DNA of 64,000 nucleotides from Eledone cirrhosa (GCA_964016885.1 OZ024743.1:192568655-192632654); one strand, 5' to 3'; shown: positions 34,712 to 46,877, counted from the first letter of the stretch. The notes: generated by a model from the letters alone, not told the origin. Numbers and translations: made by a program.

Positions 34712-35022
34712 TTTGGATGCAGGCATAGCTGAGTGGTTAAGAGATTTGCTTCAGAATCATAAGGTTGCAGGTTCAATCTCTTTGTGTGGCATTTTGGGCA
34801 AGTGTCTATAATAGCTTCAGGTCAAAACAAGCCTAGTGAGTAAAACTGGGTAAAAAGAAACTGGTTGGAAGCTTGTCAAATGGACTGCTTGTAATTCAAT
34901 GGCCCAGCCTGGGCTCACAGTTACATTGATTTGGTTTGCGAATTGTGGTAAGGATGCGCGTGTATGGAATTCTATTGTAGCATTAATTTCATGAGCATGT
35001 TGTTCCATTGGTCAACAAGATG
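34712..35022 (+). repeat. tRNA-derived SINE (family C), long form
   Basis: Clear head 'aggcatagctgagtggttaa' with B box 'caggttcaatctctt', then 'ggcaagtgtctataatagct', 'cttgtaattcaatggcccag' and 'catgagcatgttgttccatt'. The same long body occurs at 49058 and 53383. Confidence 0.7.
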
Positions 35023-35119
35023 ACCACTCATTGTCAAACTTATTCAATGAAGATTATACAGCTGTCAAATACTTCTTTTAAGGCATTGCTATAAAAGTAG
35101 TCAGCTCTCATTGAATCCT

Positions 35120-35420
35120 GCTTAGCTGAAGCCAGATCACCATCATTTAACATCCATTATTTCAGCTAGCCAAAGTTGTATGGGTCATCACAGATGAAGT
35201 CAGTACTTAATCAGAGCCACTGACCTCTCAGATGGGTCAGGGACTGCATTTCACTTACATATAATCCTGCTTACCTCTGGTACCTCCAGGTGCATTTTAT
35301 GACACTGGCACAAAGGAGGTTGTCATGTCTGACAACTGAAGAGACTTCTCAACCTTTTGTTTGGCAAGTTTCTTATACCTGGATGCCCTTCCTATCACCA
35401 ACCACTTCAGTGTACTAGGT
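35120..35420 (-). repeat. SINE-like repeat (family B), minus strand
   Basis: 'atcatttaacatccattatt', 'gatgaagtcagtacttaatc', 'ctcagatgggtcagggactg' and 'tggatgcccttcctatcacc' on plus: complete reverse of the family. Confidence 0.65.
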
Positions 35421-35746
35421 GGGTCTTATTGATGTGACTGACACCCTATCATGTCCAAATCAAAGTAAAGTAAATAGACACCTATTGATTTTGAGTGTGC
35501 CAGTTGTTTGATGTACTTTACAGCCTGCTTATGACTAACGTGTAAGTGTTTGAGCATTCTAAAGACATGTGTACTCTTAATAAAATTCTCTGGAAGATTC
35601 AGCATTGCATTGCATGCGTGCGTGCGTGCAGATTTGCATGTGCGCGCGTTATATATATATTATTTAGTTTCAGAATTCTCCCCATTTACATTTTTTTTAT
35701 ACCAAACCCTTCCCAAAACTGCCTCTGCTTCTGTGAAACAAAACTC

Positions 35747-35960
35747 ATTTTAACTCTTTTATTACCATATTTGTTATGAAATATGCTGTCAATGTGTTTC
35801 AATTAATTTTGAAAATAAACTCAAATTTGTAGGAATTTAGAGAAGTAACCGACTTTAATAAGCTGATGTTTAGCATATAACCATTTCTTACATAAAATTA
35901 TGTTTAAAAAAACAATTTTGTATCAAAAAGATTGAATGGTTCCTATTAACTTTCCAACAA
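35747..35960 (-). mobile_element. piggyBac-like miniature element
   Basis: Reverse orientation: TTAACTCTTTTATTACCA at 35750, 'tttcaattaattttgaaaat' inside, and 'ttgtatcaaaaagattgaat' at the far end. Confidence 0.5.
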
Positions 35961-36516
35961 TGACAAACTTTAGTTTAGTAATGTTATAATTATCAGTGAA
36001 ATAATTTTAGTAAATTCCTTCAAATTCTTCACAAATTAATTCTAATAGTCTCAAAAGAGAAATCATTATAACGTGGGATATATAGATTAGTGAGAGGAAT
36101 GGGAGGGATTACATATGTTGAGTCAAGAAAGGAATTCAGTGGTTGATGATTAAATAGGTGAGGTCAGTAACCAGAAGAGGTTATTGAAATAAACAACAAA
36201 GAATGTTTTCCGGTTAGTTAACATCTTCCTTTGATAGAGAGATAGATATATGTATGTATATATATATATATATATATATAGAAAATACCATCACAACAAC
36301 TACTTCCACAACCACCATTAATATAATCATGAGTGAGCCTCAATACAGCCACTTGAATTGCTAGAAATAGCAACCAAATTTCCCTCCAAACTCACTCTCC
36401 TATACTATCTTAAATATACAAACAAGACAGGATGGTCATGGCTGGAAGACTGTACAGATCTGTTTGACTATGACAAATCTGGGACTAAACTAAATTTATA
36501 TAGGCATAACTATGTT

Positions 36517-36770
36517 TAACCCTTTAGTATTTAAACCAGCCGTATCTGGCCAGAATTCTCTCACCCCTTTCTGTTCAAACCGGCTGTAACCGGCCACTCA
36601 TACTGATGTTGAGGTATTGTTCTCAAAATAAATATCAAAATCTCATAGATTCGATATTATGTCTGATAATGATGCAAGATAAAGCCTTTACCACGAAAAT
36701 ACAATAGTAAATATAGAGTAATGTAACCCCAAAGTTTAATGACACACATTGTGGCTTTTTAAGCACTGGA
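36517..36770 (+). mobile_element. Second piggyBac-like miniature family, partial
   Basis: Left end TTAACCCTTTAGTATTTAAA followed by 'ccagccgtatctggccagaa' and 'caaaccggctgtaaccggcc', an internally repeated GC-rich motif. It differs in body from the 32741 family; the right end is not clear. Confidence 0.4.
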
Positions 36771-36779
36771 CAGTGGAGT

Positions 36780-37090
36780 TAATGGAGATAGAAATGAAAA
36801 AAAATCTGTGTAGGTCAGACATCAGAGAGTTGCTTCAGGTAGAACTGCTACTACTCTAATATTATAGAGATGTGGTTAGAATGTCTCAGGAAAGATTTGC
36901 TGGAGAGATTTTATGAGCAAAACCAGCTGGCAAGAGACTTATGAGTAGAGCCTGAGTAATATGGCTGAATAACATCCATGAGCTTGGCTGGGCTAGCTTC
37001 GAGACCGAGATGGATCAATAGGACATGCTGGAAGGAGTGTTTGAGAACTGCCTCCATGACTTTCCCAGGAATAGTGGGCAAAGAAGAAAA
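36780..37090 (+). mobile_element. LINE 3' end, plus strand
   Basis: 'tagaactgctactactctaa', 'gaatgtctcaggaaagattt', 'aatatggctgaataacatcc', 'gaactgcctccatgactttc', 'aggaatagtgggcaaagaag'. Same 3' region as 28965-29865; no open frame. Confidence 0.65.
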
Positions 37091-37696
37091 ACCTCAAGTT
37101 TGCTTCCTGCTGGTTTACAGAATTTAATATAATAAATCCAATCCAACCCAGGGCCTTTTCACTCCTGTTGGAGGAAACCCTCCCTGGTTGACCTCCACTG
37201 GTATAGTTGAACTCACCATGCTTGCCCAATTATGGGTTGGCAAGGCTATTTAATCCATAGTTAGGGTGGATGGCCTTTGTGTTGCCAGGGTTCCACTTAC
37301 CCACAGACCATGAAACAGGTTCTGGATTACATGGTACCAGTAGCAGAGAGAAGCCTGACCTGGGAATCAAACTGCAATATAGTTCTATAGCAGAGGAAGA
37401 TAGAAATGTCAGGATATTCAAGTAATCCGCATGTGTAAACACACTATGTGTACACGTGTTTTTTTAGATGTAACAGCTGTTGATGTAAAACGAGCCATCC
37501 ATGAGCTAGTATTAAATATGTTGAGTTATGTTTTCTTTCAATTCCACCATCATTAAAAGATTGAGGTTATATAATGAGAAACAATGTGGAAATATGAAAC
37601 ACCAGCAAAGTCAATGAGGAAGCCACAACATGTTACAAATGGGAGCATAATCTTCTTCAAATCATCATTAGAGTTGTCACTGTAGACCACCAAACT

Positions 37697-37914
37697 TTAA
37701 TCCTTTTGATACCAAACCACCTGAAACTGCTTGAGATTTATGACAAGAAATTGCTCATTTTAAAATGTTTGTTATATCAATTTTATTTTAGAAATATTCT
37801 AAATATCAGCCTACTAACAAAAACTTATTAAATTCTTCCAAACGTTTCATTATTTTCAAAATTAACTGAAACATATCTGTTGCATTTCATTAGAAATACA
37901 GTAAAAGTGTTAAG
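37697..37914 (+). mobile_element. piggyBac-like miniature element, near full length
   Basis: Left end TTAATCCTTTTGATACCAAA, right end 'atacagtaaaagtgttaa'; interior matches 32970 ('cattattttcaaaattaact'). Confidence 0.55.
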
Positions 37915-38906
37915 CCAAAAAAAATAAAAAGTGGCAAGTAGCAGTTAGAAAATTTATGAATAGACAAAATACGAAATCCACTAAATTAAACCATTGCAAT
38001 ACAAAAATTGGTTATGATATTAATAGAGCTAAACAAAGAAAATCCCAAATTCTGAACGAATACACATCATGCAAGTTTTTTGCTCAGAATACACATCTTG
38101 GAGATTTTTTTCTCTGAAGATTCAGAGTTTGTATACTTTTTCCGACTAATTTTTATTGTCCATTAGATGAATATTCCCTAAGTTTTAATGATGAGCATTC
38201 AAATTGACCAACTGAATGTGATTTATGATTTAATGTGAAAGAGGCTGAGTATTCTACTGACAGGTGTACTCTTAACATAATTCTCAGGCAAAATCAATAC
38301 GATGATGTTGGCAAGGCTGGAGCTTTAAATTACAGCTACAGTCTGACAGGATTCTACACAGTTTCTGACTACCCCATTTCACTCACATGACTTAGGTTGA
38401 TCTGAAACTATAGTAAAACACTTACCCTATGATGCTATGTCATGGTATTGAACCAGCAACCTCATGATTGGTAAGTGAACTTCTTAACCCATTCAGCCAT
38501 CACTGCATTAATTTACTTTAGTAATGAGATACTTTTCACTTTAAAATAGTTATTCATTTTGAGAAATCAAAACTGCAGAAAAGCTTTGCGAGACATACTT
38601 GTAAAATTAATATTTTCGACAAATTGGAACAAGATGTCAAGAGAATAGAAATTATGTAATTTCATCTCAGATCAAATTTGTATTCTAGCTATTTCATTAT
38701 GTTTAGAAGTTACCCTACAGTGTTAAACTAGGTTTGCTTGCTCTCTAGAGCCTCCACCCACACAGTGGTTTTGATTTTCAAACACACTAAACATTTTTCT
38801 TTCTTTTAAGTCGCAAATCCACAAGTTGGTATTGAAACCACAGTTAAGAGCTTAATACTCCTATATTTCTTCCAAGTGGAATATGGTTCTGACCTGTACT
38901 GATTAA

Positions 38907-39106
38907 CCTGCTCATTACCATATTTCTAATGAAAGACACTATCGTTTTCAAATAATTTTGAAAATAATCAAGAATTTGGAGGGATTTAGTAATATAATTA
39001 ACTTTATTAAGTTAGCATTTGGAGCATAAAGATTATTACATTAAAATTATGATGGAAAGTTTAAAGATAAATATAAACAGTTTCAGTTTGGTATCAGAAG
39101 GGTTAT
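38907..39106 (-). mobile_element. piggyBac-like miniature element, near full length
   Basis: Reverse orientation: TTAACCTGCTCATTACCATA to 'ggtatcagaagggttata'; interior 'aataatcaagaatttggagg'. Confidence 0.55.
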
Positions 39107-39557
39107 ATCAAGTGCAAAGGAGCCAACTGGTGAACCTGTTAGAAATAGCAGCCACATCCCCCTCAAATAAATTACTGCCTTAAAAAAAGAAAGAAATCTG
39201 TTCTAGATACATAGGCTGAATCAGTAGCATAGCTAAGAGCTGTGAGGAGAGGGTGTGCACTAGATGGCACATCTATGTTTTATGTATAATGTGTTTTATG
39301 TGAAGGGAAAGGCAAACCCTAGTTATGCCACAAAATGATTACAGCTGAAAGCATGGATGACCTGGAGCTCAACAACTGTAAATGGATATAAAGCTAGAAT
39401 AATGGTGCAGCATCTCATCATTGTCATTCACAAGCCTTGTAAACTGTCAAATGATTGACAATGTTTGGGAATATCCAATAACCAATGCATAAGCTATATA
39501 CAATCATTGATAGCCATAATAGCTAGATCAATAATGTTTGTATATACAAAATAATGT

Positions 39558-39690
39558 GAAGGTATGTGGCTTAATGGTTAAATTGCTGTGCTCATGAACA
39601 TGGTGGTGAGTTCAATTACCAGACAAGATGACACGTGTCCTGGAGAAAGACTATTTTTGTTGCTTCAGTACACTCAACTGAAAAAAAACC
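39558..39690 (+). repeat. tRNA-derived SINE (family C)
   Basis: 'gaaggtatgtggcttaatgg', 'gagttcaattaccagacaag' and 'cttcagtacactcaactgaa'. Confidence 0.6.
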
Positions 39691-39939
39691 AAAAAACCTT
39701 TTGTCTACAATGTCAAAGAATTAACATTTTTCCTTTCACAGCATCAATGTATGGAGAGGAGAGACTGGCATGTATGAGCAATTGCTGGTCTTCCACAAAA
39801 CTCCCTACCCAGTTCAGAGTCCCAGTCCCTGATTTTATTTCCCAATAATTTTTTTGATAATGCAGATTCTTTTTTAAAAGAAATTTTGGTGAGATACATT
39901 TTCAAGTTGAAACTTGTTTTCTGCTGCATATGGACTTCA

Positions 39940-40215
39940 TCATCATTTAACGTCCATTTTAAACGGTGATGATGATTATGAAACCCATATCATCAATGTT
40001 TAACGTCCATTTTTCCACGCTACCATGGGTTAGACGAGTTATCCTGTTGTGAGCAATACCAGGTCAGGTGAACAAGTCTTGCTCATACAGAACTGATTTT
40101 TGGCTTGGTTTCTACAGCTGGATGCCCTTCCTAACGCCAACCTCATTTACAGCGAGTACTGGGTGCTTCATGTTGTGACACCTACACGACCACTGTACAG
40201 TGTGGACTGGGCGCT
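39940..40215 (-). repeat. SINE-like repeat (family B), minus strand
   Basis: A short duplicated tail ('atcatttaacgtccatttta') then a good copy: 'caatgtttaacgtccatttt', 'tggcttggtttctacagctg', 'gatgcccttcctaacgccaa', 'cgaccactgtacagtgtgga'. Confidence 0.7.
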
Positions 40216-40840
40216 TTTTATGCGGCATAAAATAAGACAACTTGAAAATGTATCTGTATATATGGTGTTAGGAAAATGAGCAATGTGTGCCTCATGGAAT
40301 CCAGAGATTAATAAAAAGCAAGTGTTTCCCAAGAGCGGTTGACAACACCAAAATGAAATTTCCAAATTGCTTTCACGTTTTTCACAGCATAATTTTTCCA
40401 ATCCATTTTTGAATGTGAAAATTACGATTTAGTTCAATCTTTTAAGAAAGAAAATTTTTTTCATTTTGCAATTCCTAATTGTAGAAATGACGTTACATTC
40501 CAGTATAAAACCGATGGCATTATCCTGGTTGATATTAATTACCAACATAAAATAGGAAGCCACCAAGAACCAATTTATGTTTAACCTACTACAAATACAG
40601 ATTAAAAGTATTCAATAAATCGGAGCACTAACAAACGAAAGTATACAAAGTAATTAAAATGATTTTTTTAAAATTTCACCTCGAAAGCGTACCCCTGCAG
40701 AATTTCATCAAAATAAAATGCCTTAAGAAAGTAGAGAACAAATAAATAGGGAGTGGGGTGGATTTGACACTAAATTGTAATTATGCCAATACTTAAAGTA
40801 TTGTCATTTTAAAGTTCTTTTAGGATCACAGACAACTAAC

Positions 40841-41238
40841 GGTAATTTCCCTGAATGAAAACGACTATTATTAATTTTTCCAACATAATCACAATCCATA
40901 CCTTCGGAAATATTCATTCTATGAACTTCTAAAATTCCTTAAGTGAAAATTACATTTAAAAAATATATTATCGTAATCTACAACTTTGCAAATGTATCTC
41001 TGCAAAATATGTATTAATAAGAAAGTTATGAGAAGACAAACTCAGGTGAGACACTAAACTGTAGTTATGCATATATCAATATATATAAAGCGACAAAACT
41101 AGTCTGGTGCCCCCACCTGACCGTTACCGCATAACTCTTAAAGCATATTTTGCAGAGATAAATTTTCGAAGAAATAGATTACGATTATGTTTGACATTTT
41201 TTTTTTTTTAAATCTCGTTTTCACTCACGGAAATTACC
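40841..41238 (+). repeat. Large imperfect inverted repeat
   Basis: The left part 'ggtaatttccctgaatgaaa' and 'tgtatctctgcaaaatatgt' are mirrored on the right by 'cgttttcactcacggaaatt' and 'agcatattttgcagagataa'. The arms face each other about a centre near 41080 and the left arm carries an extra ~80 bp. A related 'gcagaatttcatc...acactaaattgtaattatgc' block occurs at 40695-40790 and again around 41335-41430. Confidence 0.6.
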
Positions 41239-41898
41239 GGAAATTTACGATATTAAAACGATAGATTAATCCGAGACTCAGCAAAATAATCCAGATGTTT
41301 CATTCGCGGTGCAACTCTTCAGGGTAAAAAAGGCCAATGTTTGCAAAATTTCATTGAAAAATACGCTTTTAAGAAATTTAAGAGAAAACAAACCATGGAA
41401 TATGGTTCTACTAAATTGTAGTTATACAGTGTTTCTAGCTTTCGTAATGTTTATCGCTAATGTTTTATTTACCTTTTCTAAATGGCATCGACTGAGTCAT
41501 TTTCATTGTCGGTCACCATTGAGACATTCCGTATCCTCGGTCCCAAACAGCGGTTTCTCCCGGCCCAATCATTATCTCACCTAAGAAAGGTGACCCTGCG
41601 TGGTACAATGTCATGTTCGCAAGCGCAGCTGAGATATACAAACTGTAGAGTCCCCCTTCCCATTTCTTCTTAATTAACTTTTTAGCTTATTGTTTTTGAA
41701 TTGGGTGACCCACGTATTAGACTTCTGTCGATTTCAACGTCGAATGTTCCAGTTATTCGATTAACGAATAACCTGCTCGTGGTAGAGCATTCCAGACCCG
41801 TGTACCCATGACGTAGTTCTCAGGGAAATTCAGCGCGAGACTGAATAAATCATTTGTAGTAAACTTTTTTACCCCAAAATTCTCACGATACATTAGTG

Positions 41899-42189
41899 CA
41901 TGGGTATGCAACATATTTCATTAGCGGGCCACTTTTGAAAATTGGAACAATTATTAGGGCCAGTCACTCTCAAACATATATAATCTAATGAAAACTACAA
42001 CTTCTTTCCATAACATGGAACTGGGAAATTATAACACACATAAGTGAAGCCCTTTAGTATAGGTCAACTAACAGAAAATTGTATAACGGTAACGAAAAAA
42101 TTTCTAAATAAGCCTACAAGGTAAACATTTTAAACTGTCATCACGGGCCACTCTGACTGGTCTGGCGGGCCGCCTTTTGCACGCCACTA
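41899..42189 (+). mobile_element. hAT-like miniature element, 291 bp, 8-bp target duplication
   Basis: Flanked by a perfect 8-bp duplication CATTAGTG (41891-41898 and 42190-42197). Ends are CATGGGTATGCAA and, reversed, TAGTGGCGTGCAA: imperfect inverted repeats. The interior has 'cattagcgggccactttt' and 'tctggcgggccgccttttgc'. An 8-bp duplication plus CA-GG-TGCAA ends fits hAT elements. No coding. Confidence 0.75.
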
Positions 42190-42236
42190 CATTAGTGTAT
42201 CACAATATTAAAAAAAAAAAAAAAAAAATCAAAAAA

Positions 42237-42312
42237 AAAATCGAGATTAACTTTGCCTTTCATATTTCCGGGGTCGAAAAAAATAAAGTACCAGTCAAGT
42301 AATAAGGAAGAT
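42237..42312 (+). repeat. SINE family A, plus-strand fragment
   Basis: 'ttaactttgcctttcatatt', 'tccggggtcgaaaaaaataa', 'agtaccagtcaagtaataag': the body without head or tail, in sense orientation. Confidence 0.5.
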
Positions 42313-42445
42313 TTGCTTCCCCACCCGACCCCCTCACCAAAAGGGGGGGGGGGAATTAGTGGTCTTCTAAATCAGAAGTCAATGATAGCAAAAAAATTAA
42401 ATAAACGAAAATTTGTTTTGAAAAAAAAAAAAAAAAATGAAATAC

Positions 42446-42546
42446 CTGATAGTTCTTGGTAGTTTGGGTCCTTTGGTAGAATCACGATAAATAGGTCGAG
42501 GTAAGGGGGGCAAAGGGTAAAAAGGGTGAGCCTCTTTTTTCATCAT
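42446..42546 (-). CDS. Candidate alternative exon of the ZASP/PDLIM-like gene
   Basis: An open minus-strand segment of 33 codons plus 2 nt starting at two ATG codons: MMKKEAHPFYPLPPL, then PRPIYRDSTKGPKLPRTI. It ends at a possible donor (CAG|gtattt) of the same style as the exons at 20343 and 1904. The two leftover bases AG plus the A of exon 28515 make Arg, so the phase fits. Two readings are open. It may be an alternative first exon starting at the ATG pair. Or it may be a cassette exon with acceptor AG just before 42550; that too would be in phase with exon 50585, but its tract is A-rich and weak. It could also be chance. The basic, Pro-rich composition is unlike the flanking repeats. Confidence 0.45.
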
Positions 42547-42830
42547 ATTCCTTTTTTTTTTTATTTTTAGGAGAGGACAGGTGTATTTCTTTCTTTTTTA
42601 AAATCAATGTAATGTATCGCAAGAAACAACGAAAGAAAATAAATTAAGATGTCTCAGGTACGAAATTGAAGCCGTATGAATTGTTAAACGGAGAGCATGA
42701 TTCGGTACTGATGTCACTTGCCAGAGAGAAAGAAGCACAACTTCGGACAGGAAACACTTATTAAAATTTTCTCTCTCTTTCACTGAATTATTTATGCTGA
42801 GCAACGCAATACTTCGAAATGTTGGAGAAT
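42547..42830 (-). promoter_or_regulatory. Possible 5' leader upstream of the candidate exon
   Basis: If the candidate exon at 42446 is a first exon, its untranslated leader lies here. The stretch is repeat-free and of mixed composition, unlike the surrounding SINE-rich DNA. No TATA box or initiator could be assigned. Confidence 0.2.
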
Positions 42831-43282
42831 AATATTGTCTCCAAGTTTTAAAATATATATATATATATTTAATATCCCGACAAGCCTACATACGGGTAGT
42901 TAATAAATTTTGATGTTATGTTATATAAACAACATTAACCATTACTTTTAAGTTAAAATCACCAATCTGTACAATCGTAGGTTATTACGTATTAAACAAG
43001 CATTGGATGAATCTTATTTTGTTTGTTTGTTTGTGTGTGTATATATGTTAATTATTTGGTTTAGGTGTATTGCTGTTAGTTTTTCTTGTATTATGGAATG
43101 TACTATATTTGTGGAGGTGTCTCCTTGGTCATGTTATTACCACCACACAGTTATTAATATAAATAAATAAGATGTTCCAGTCTCTACAGATTTAAGCTGT
43201 TCAGTGATTCTATATTTTAATTTCCTGTCATTTCAACCAACTTCCCCAAACCACTGCTAACATTCTTTATATCAACCCAACA

Positions 43283-43290
43283 TATATGTT

Positions 43291-43343
<53 letters not shown>

Positions 43344-43350
43344 ATATGTT

Positions 43351-43382
<32 letters not shown>
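43283..43382 (+). repeat. (TA)n/(TG)n microsatellite
   Basis: Two TA blocks (about 43298-43330 and 43358-43381) around a TG block. A further TA run lies at 43499-43520. Confidence 0.9.
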
Positions 43383-43387
<5 letters not shown>

Positions 43388-44070
43388 TATGTCAATACAC
43401 AATCAACATATGCGAGTCAGCAATGTAGCATGCCTGCCTCTGCATAAACATTAATTTCACTATATAAACTTGCAGTAGCAACTGAGAAAGAAGTACGATA
43501 TATATATATATATATATATATTCATTATGTGGCTTTTTTCCTATCCTTTTACTCCAGAACTTCCAGGAAACAGTACAAACAACTCTTAACTAAGGAAGGA
43601 AGGGGGGTGGCTCAAAACTTGCCAATGGCGAAGAAATACGAGAACGGAAGAAGTAAAATTTTTAATATTTTTTTTAATAAACGCCTTAAAACATATCTAG
43701 GCGAGAAAATAATTTGAATTGGCTACATAATTATGGTCAATGTTGATAGAGCAAAGGGTAAACTAACAGACAATACAAATATACAAGCCGGTTTCAATAT
43801 CTGCCTCTAGTTAATTTTTTCTTTCTTTTTTACTAACGCAGCCGATACATTTAGGGGAAAGGGTTGACGTTTACGACATTTATGAATCCTAGATTAGAGA
43901 ATATTTGGCGCCAATAGCACTTATTCGTAAGAAACCCTACGAAAATTAAAAGTACATAAATATAGGCTTCCACATGGTACGAAGCTGGAATCTTAGCATC
44001 GATCCACGCTAACCTCAACAACAGAAGTGCCCCCCCCCCCAAAAAAAAAGAAGTGTATTAAATGATAATT

Positions 44071-44412
44071 ATAATGTTTCTACTTTTGGCACAAGGCCAG
44101 TGTATTACTGGTGCTTTATTTAATCGATCCCGTAAGGATAAAAGGCAAAGTTAACCTCGGCGGGATTTGAACTCAGACCGTAAAGCGGCGTAACTCTATG
44201 CTGCAAAGCATGCTGTCTGGCCCTCTACAACACTAGTAGACCAGTGCCATCAATAATGGTTTCTTATGTAGGTACAAGGCCAGCAATTCCAGGGGAGGGG
44301 AAAGTCGATTAAATCGATACCAGTGCTTGATTGGTATTTTATTTTATCGACCCAGTAAGGATGAAAGGCAAAGTTAACCTCGGCGGGATTGGAACTCGGA
44401 TCATAAAGTTGC
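44071..44412 (-). repeat. Two SINE family A copies
   Basis: One with a shortened middle (44071-44242) and one with the long middle (44254-44412), head-to-tail. The second lacks the head. Confidence 0.75.
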
Positions 44413-44466
44413 AAATGATAAAGGCCCAGTGCCGGATTTAGGACAAATGACTAGGACTAGTATTGT

Positions 44467-44538
44467 TTGGCAGTATCGGTAGAGGGTCAGACATCATGCT
44501 TTGCAGCATAGAGTTATGGCCCTTTACGTTCTGAAACT
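44467..44538 (+). repeat. SINE family A head only, plus strand
   Basis: 'tttggcagtatcggtagagg', 'gtcagacatcatgctttgca', 'gagttatggccctttacgtt': the tRNA-like head facing the two minus copies to its left; truncated just before the B box. Confidence 0.65.
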
Positions 44539-44867
44539 TCCTACAAAGCGCAATTCGCATGAGGCCACAGCTGAAGTGAAGGCTACACTTAAAAGGCAAC
44601 ATCGTATTAAAACTTCACATCCAGAACGGTATTGGATACCCGTCGGTTCTGACGGCAAGTGTTTCAGTTGTTGGAGCTACAAAATGGCCTGCTGGTGAAA
44701 TTTTTCCAGCCGCTAGAAATTGAACCTCCGACGTTCAATAATTTAGCCACTTAGGCTTCACATTCAGAGCAGTTTATATAAAACTTTTAGCAACACGACA
44801 CAATCTTTAGATATAAACATTAAGATAGAAAACAACGGATACATCACGTTTGTTTATACCTAAAACA

Positions 44868-45049
44868 ATAATTGTTTCTACTATTGGCACAAGGCCAGCA
44901 ATTACCCAGTACATTACTGGTACTTTATTTTATCGACCCCGTAAGGATGAAAGGCAAAGTTAACCTCAGCGGGATTTGAACTCAGAATGGCAAGGGCCGT
45001 AACTCAATGCGTCAAAGCATGGCGTCCGACCCTCTACCGATACTGCCTG
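44868..45049 (-). repeat. Octopus-type tRNA-derived SINE (family A), short middle
   Basis: Very well preserved: 'caattacccagtacattact', 'taacctcagcgggatttgaa', 'tctaccgatactgcc'. Same subfamily as 7908, 27260 and 45920. Confidence 0.8.
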
Positions 45050-45227
45050 AATGCAGAAACAATGAATGTTGACAACGGAAGAATTTTTTTTTTTTTTGTG
45101 GTAAAATCATTACTTATAAGAAAATCTAGATTCTACTCTACAAATAAAGTATTGCATAAAGAAATCCACAGGAGAAAACGTTCACACGGACACATATTTC
45201 TAACGTGGCAAGGACAACGTTATTTAA

Positions 45228-45378
45228 ATGAACCCAGTACTGAACTGAAACTTTATTTTATCTTCCCCGGAAGGAAAAATGGCAAAGTTGACCTCGGGGG
45301 GATTTGAAGATAGAATGTAAAGAATCAGAACAAATACTGCTATGACATTTTATATTTATTAAATTGCTGGCCCCGTGC
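45228..45378 (-). repeat. SINE family A variant
   Basis: 'cccagtactgaactgaaact', 'ggaaaaatggcaaagttgac' and 'ggggggatttgaagatagaa', followed by a displaced tail-like 'aaattgctggccccgtgccg'. Confidence 0.5.
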
Positions 45379-45417
45379 CGTAATTTATGTACATATATAT
45401 ATATAATATATATGTAC

Positions 45418-45508
45418 ATATAACGAAGGAGTTGTGGTAAGGAACCAGATGGACCATAACGCACAAGAGTACTCAATACTTAGGGAAGTAGAGTGGGTAA
45501 TAGGAAAT
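45418..45508 (+). repeat. Dispersed repeat linked to the hairpin element
   Basis: 'gttgtggtaaggaaccagat', 'ggaccataacgcacaagagt', 'gagtgggtaataggaaat'. The hairpin arm is missing here. Confidence 0.65.
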
Positions 45509-45543
45509 ATACAATATATAATCATTTCTACTTATATTGTGTA

Positions 45544-45733
45544 TAATGATTTCTACTGAAACACAAGACCAGCAATTTGTGGTCGTGGAGTGGATTATAT
45601 GGACCCCAGTACTTGACTGCTACTTTACTTTATCAATCTCGGCGGGATTGAACTCAGAACGTAGAAAATCATACTAAATACCGCAAAGTATTTTTGTCCG
45701 ACGGTCTACCGATGCTGCCAATCCACCGCCCTA
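45544..45733 (-). repeat. SINE family A, diverged
   Basis: 'aacacaagaccagcaatttg', 'atggaccccagtacttgact', 'gtccgacggtctaccgatgc'; the CATCCTTAC block is deleted. Confidence 0.7.
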
Positions 45734-45776
45734 CGTTTATTATACATAAACATCTACACACAAAAATATATATATA

Positions 45777-46292
<516 letters not shown>

Positions 46293-46345
46293 TTTCTGAA
46301 TTTGTTTAGCAAAATTCTTTATCTGAAAACGTGTGTTGAAACCGA

Positions 46346-46707
46346 TATTGTTATACTTTGGGAGGGTCATGTTGCCAATAAGAAACACACGCACCAGTTG
46401 CTTTCACTCCAATTTATTACAAATTAAACACACACAAAAACAAGATGGCGTAGGACAGAACAAAGGAGAAGCACAAAACAAAGAAAAGAATCCCTAGTCA
46501 CTGATGAGGTCACAGAATGTGTGACGAAAGAACTTTGACAATATATGAACAACCGTCCGGTTGTGGAACCAACCAACCGGAAATTTATAAATTTTTTTTT
46601 TTCTTTTAATTAAAAAAAAATTTTTTTAATTTATAATAAATTGGAGTGAAAGCAACTGGTGCATGTGTTTCTTATTGGCAACATGACCCTCCCAAAGTAT
46701 AACAATA
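46346..46707 (+). repeat. Inverted repeat with 81-bp arms (79/81) and a 200-bp centre
   Basis: Arms 46346-46426 and 46627-46707 are inverted complements with two mismatches; they contain 'tttgggagggtcatgttgcc' and 'gcaccagttgctttcactcc'. The centre has 'ctgatgaggtcacagaatgt' followed by 'gtgacgaaag', a small stem-loop. No coding. It may be a retroelement end pair or a foldback element. Confidence 0.8.
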
Positions 46708-46726
46708 TATATATATATATATATAT

Positions 46727-46877
46727 AACAAAGAAAGTGTGGTAAGGAACCAGGTGGACCACAGCACACCAGAGTACTCGATACTTAGGGTAGTCGAGTG
46801 GGTAATAGGAAACCGAACCCATCCGGATCTAGCTGTCGAAACGGCAGGAGCTCAGCCGTCGGGGTCCTGATTCTTTT
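46727..46877 (+). repeat. Dispersed repeat plus one hairpin arm
   Basis: 'gtgtggtaaggaaccaggtg', 'gtagtcgagtgggtaatagg', then 'agctgtcgaaacggcaggag' and 'ctcagccgtcggggtcctga'. Same unit order as 11745-11956 but with only one arm. Confidence 0.6.
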
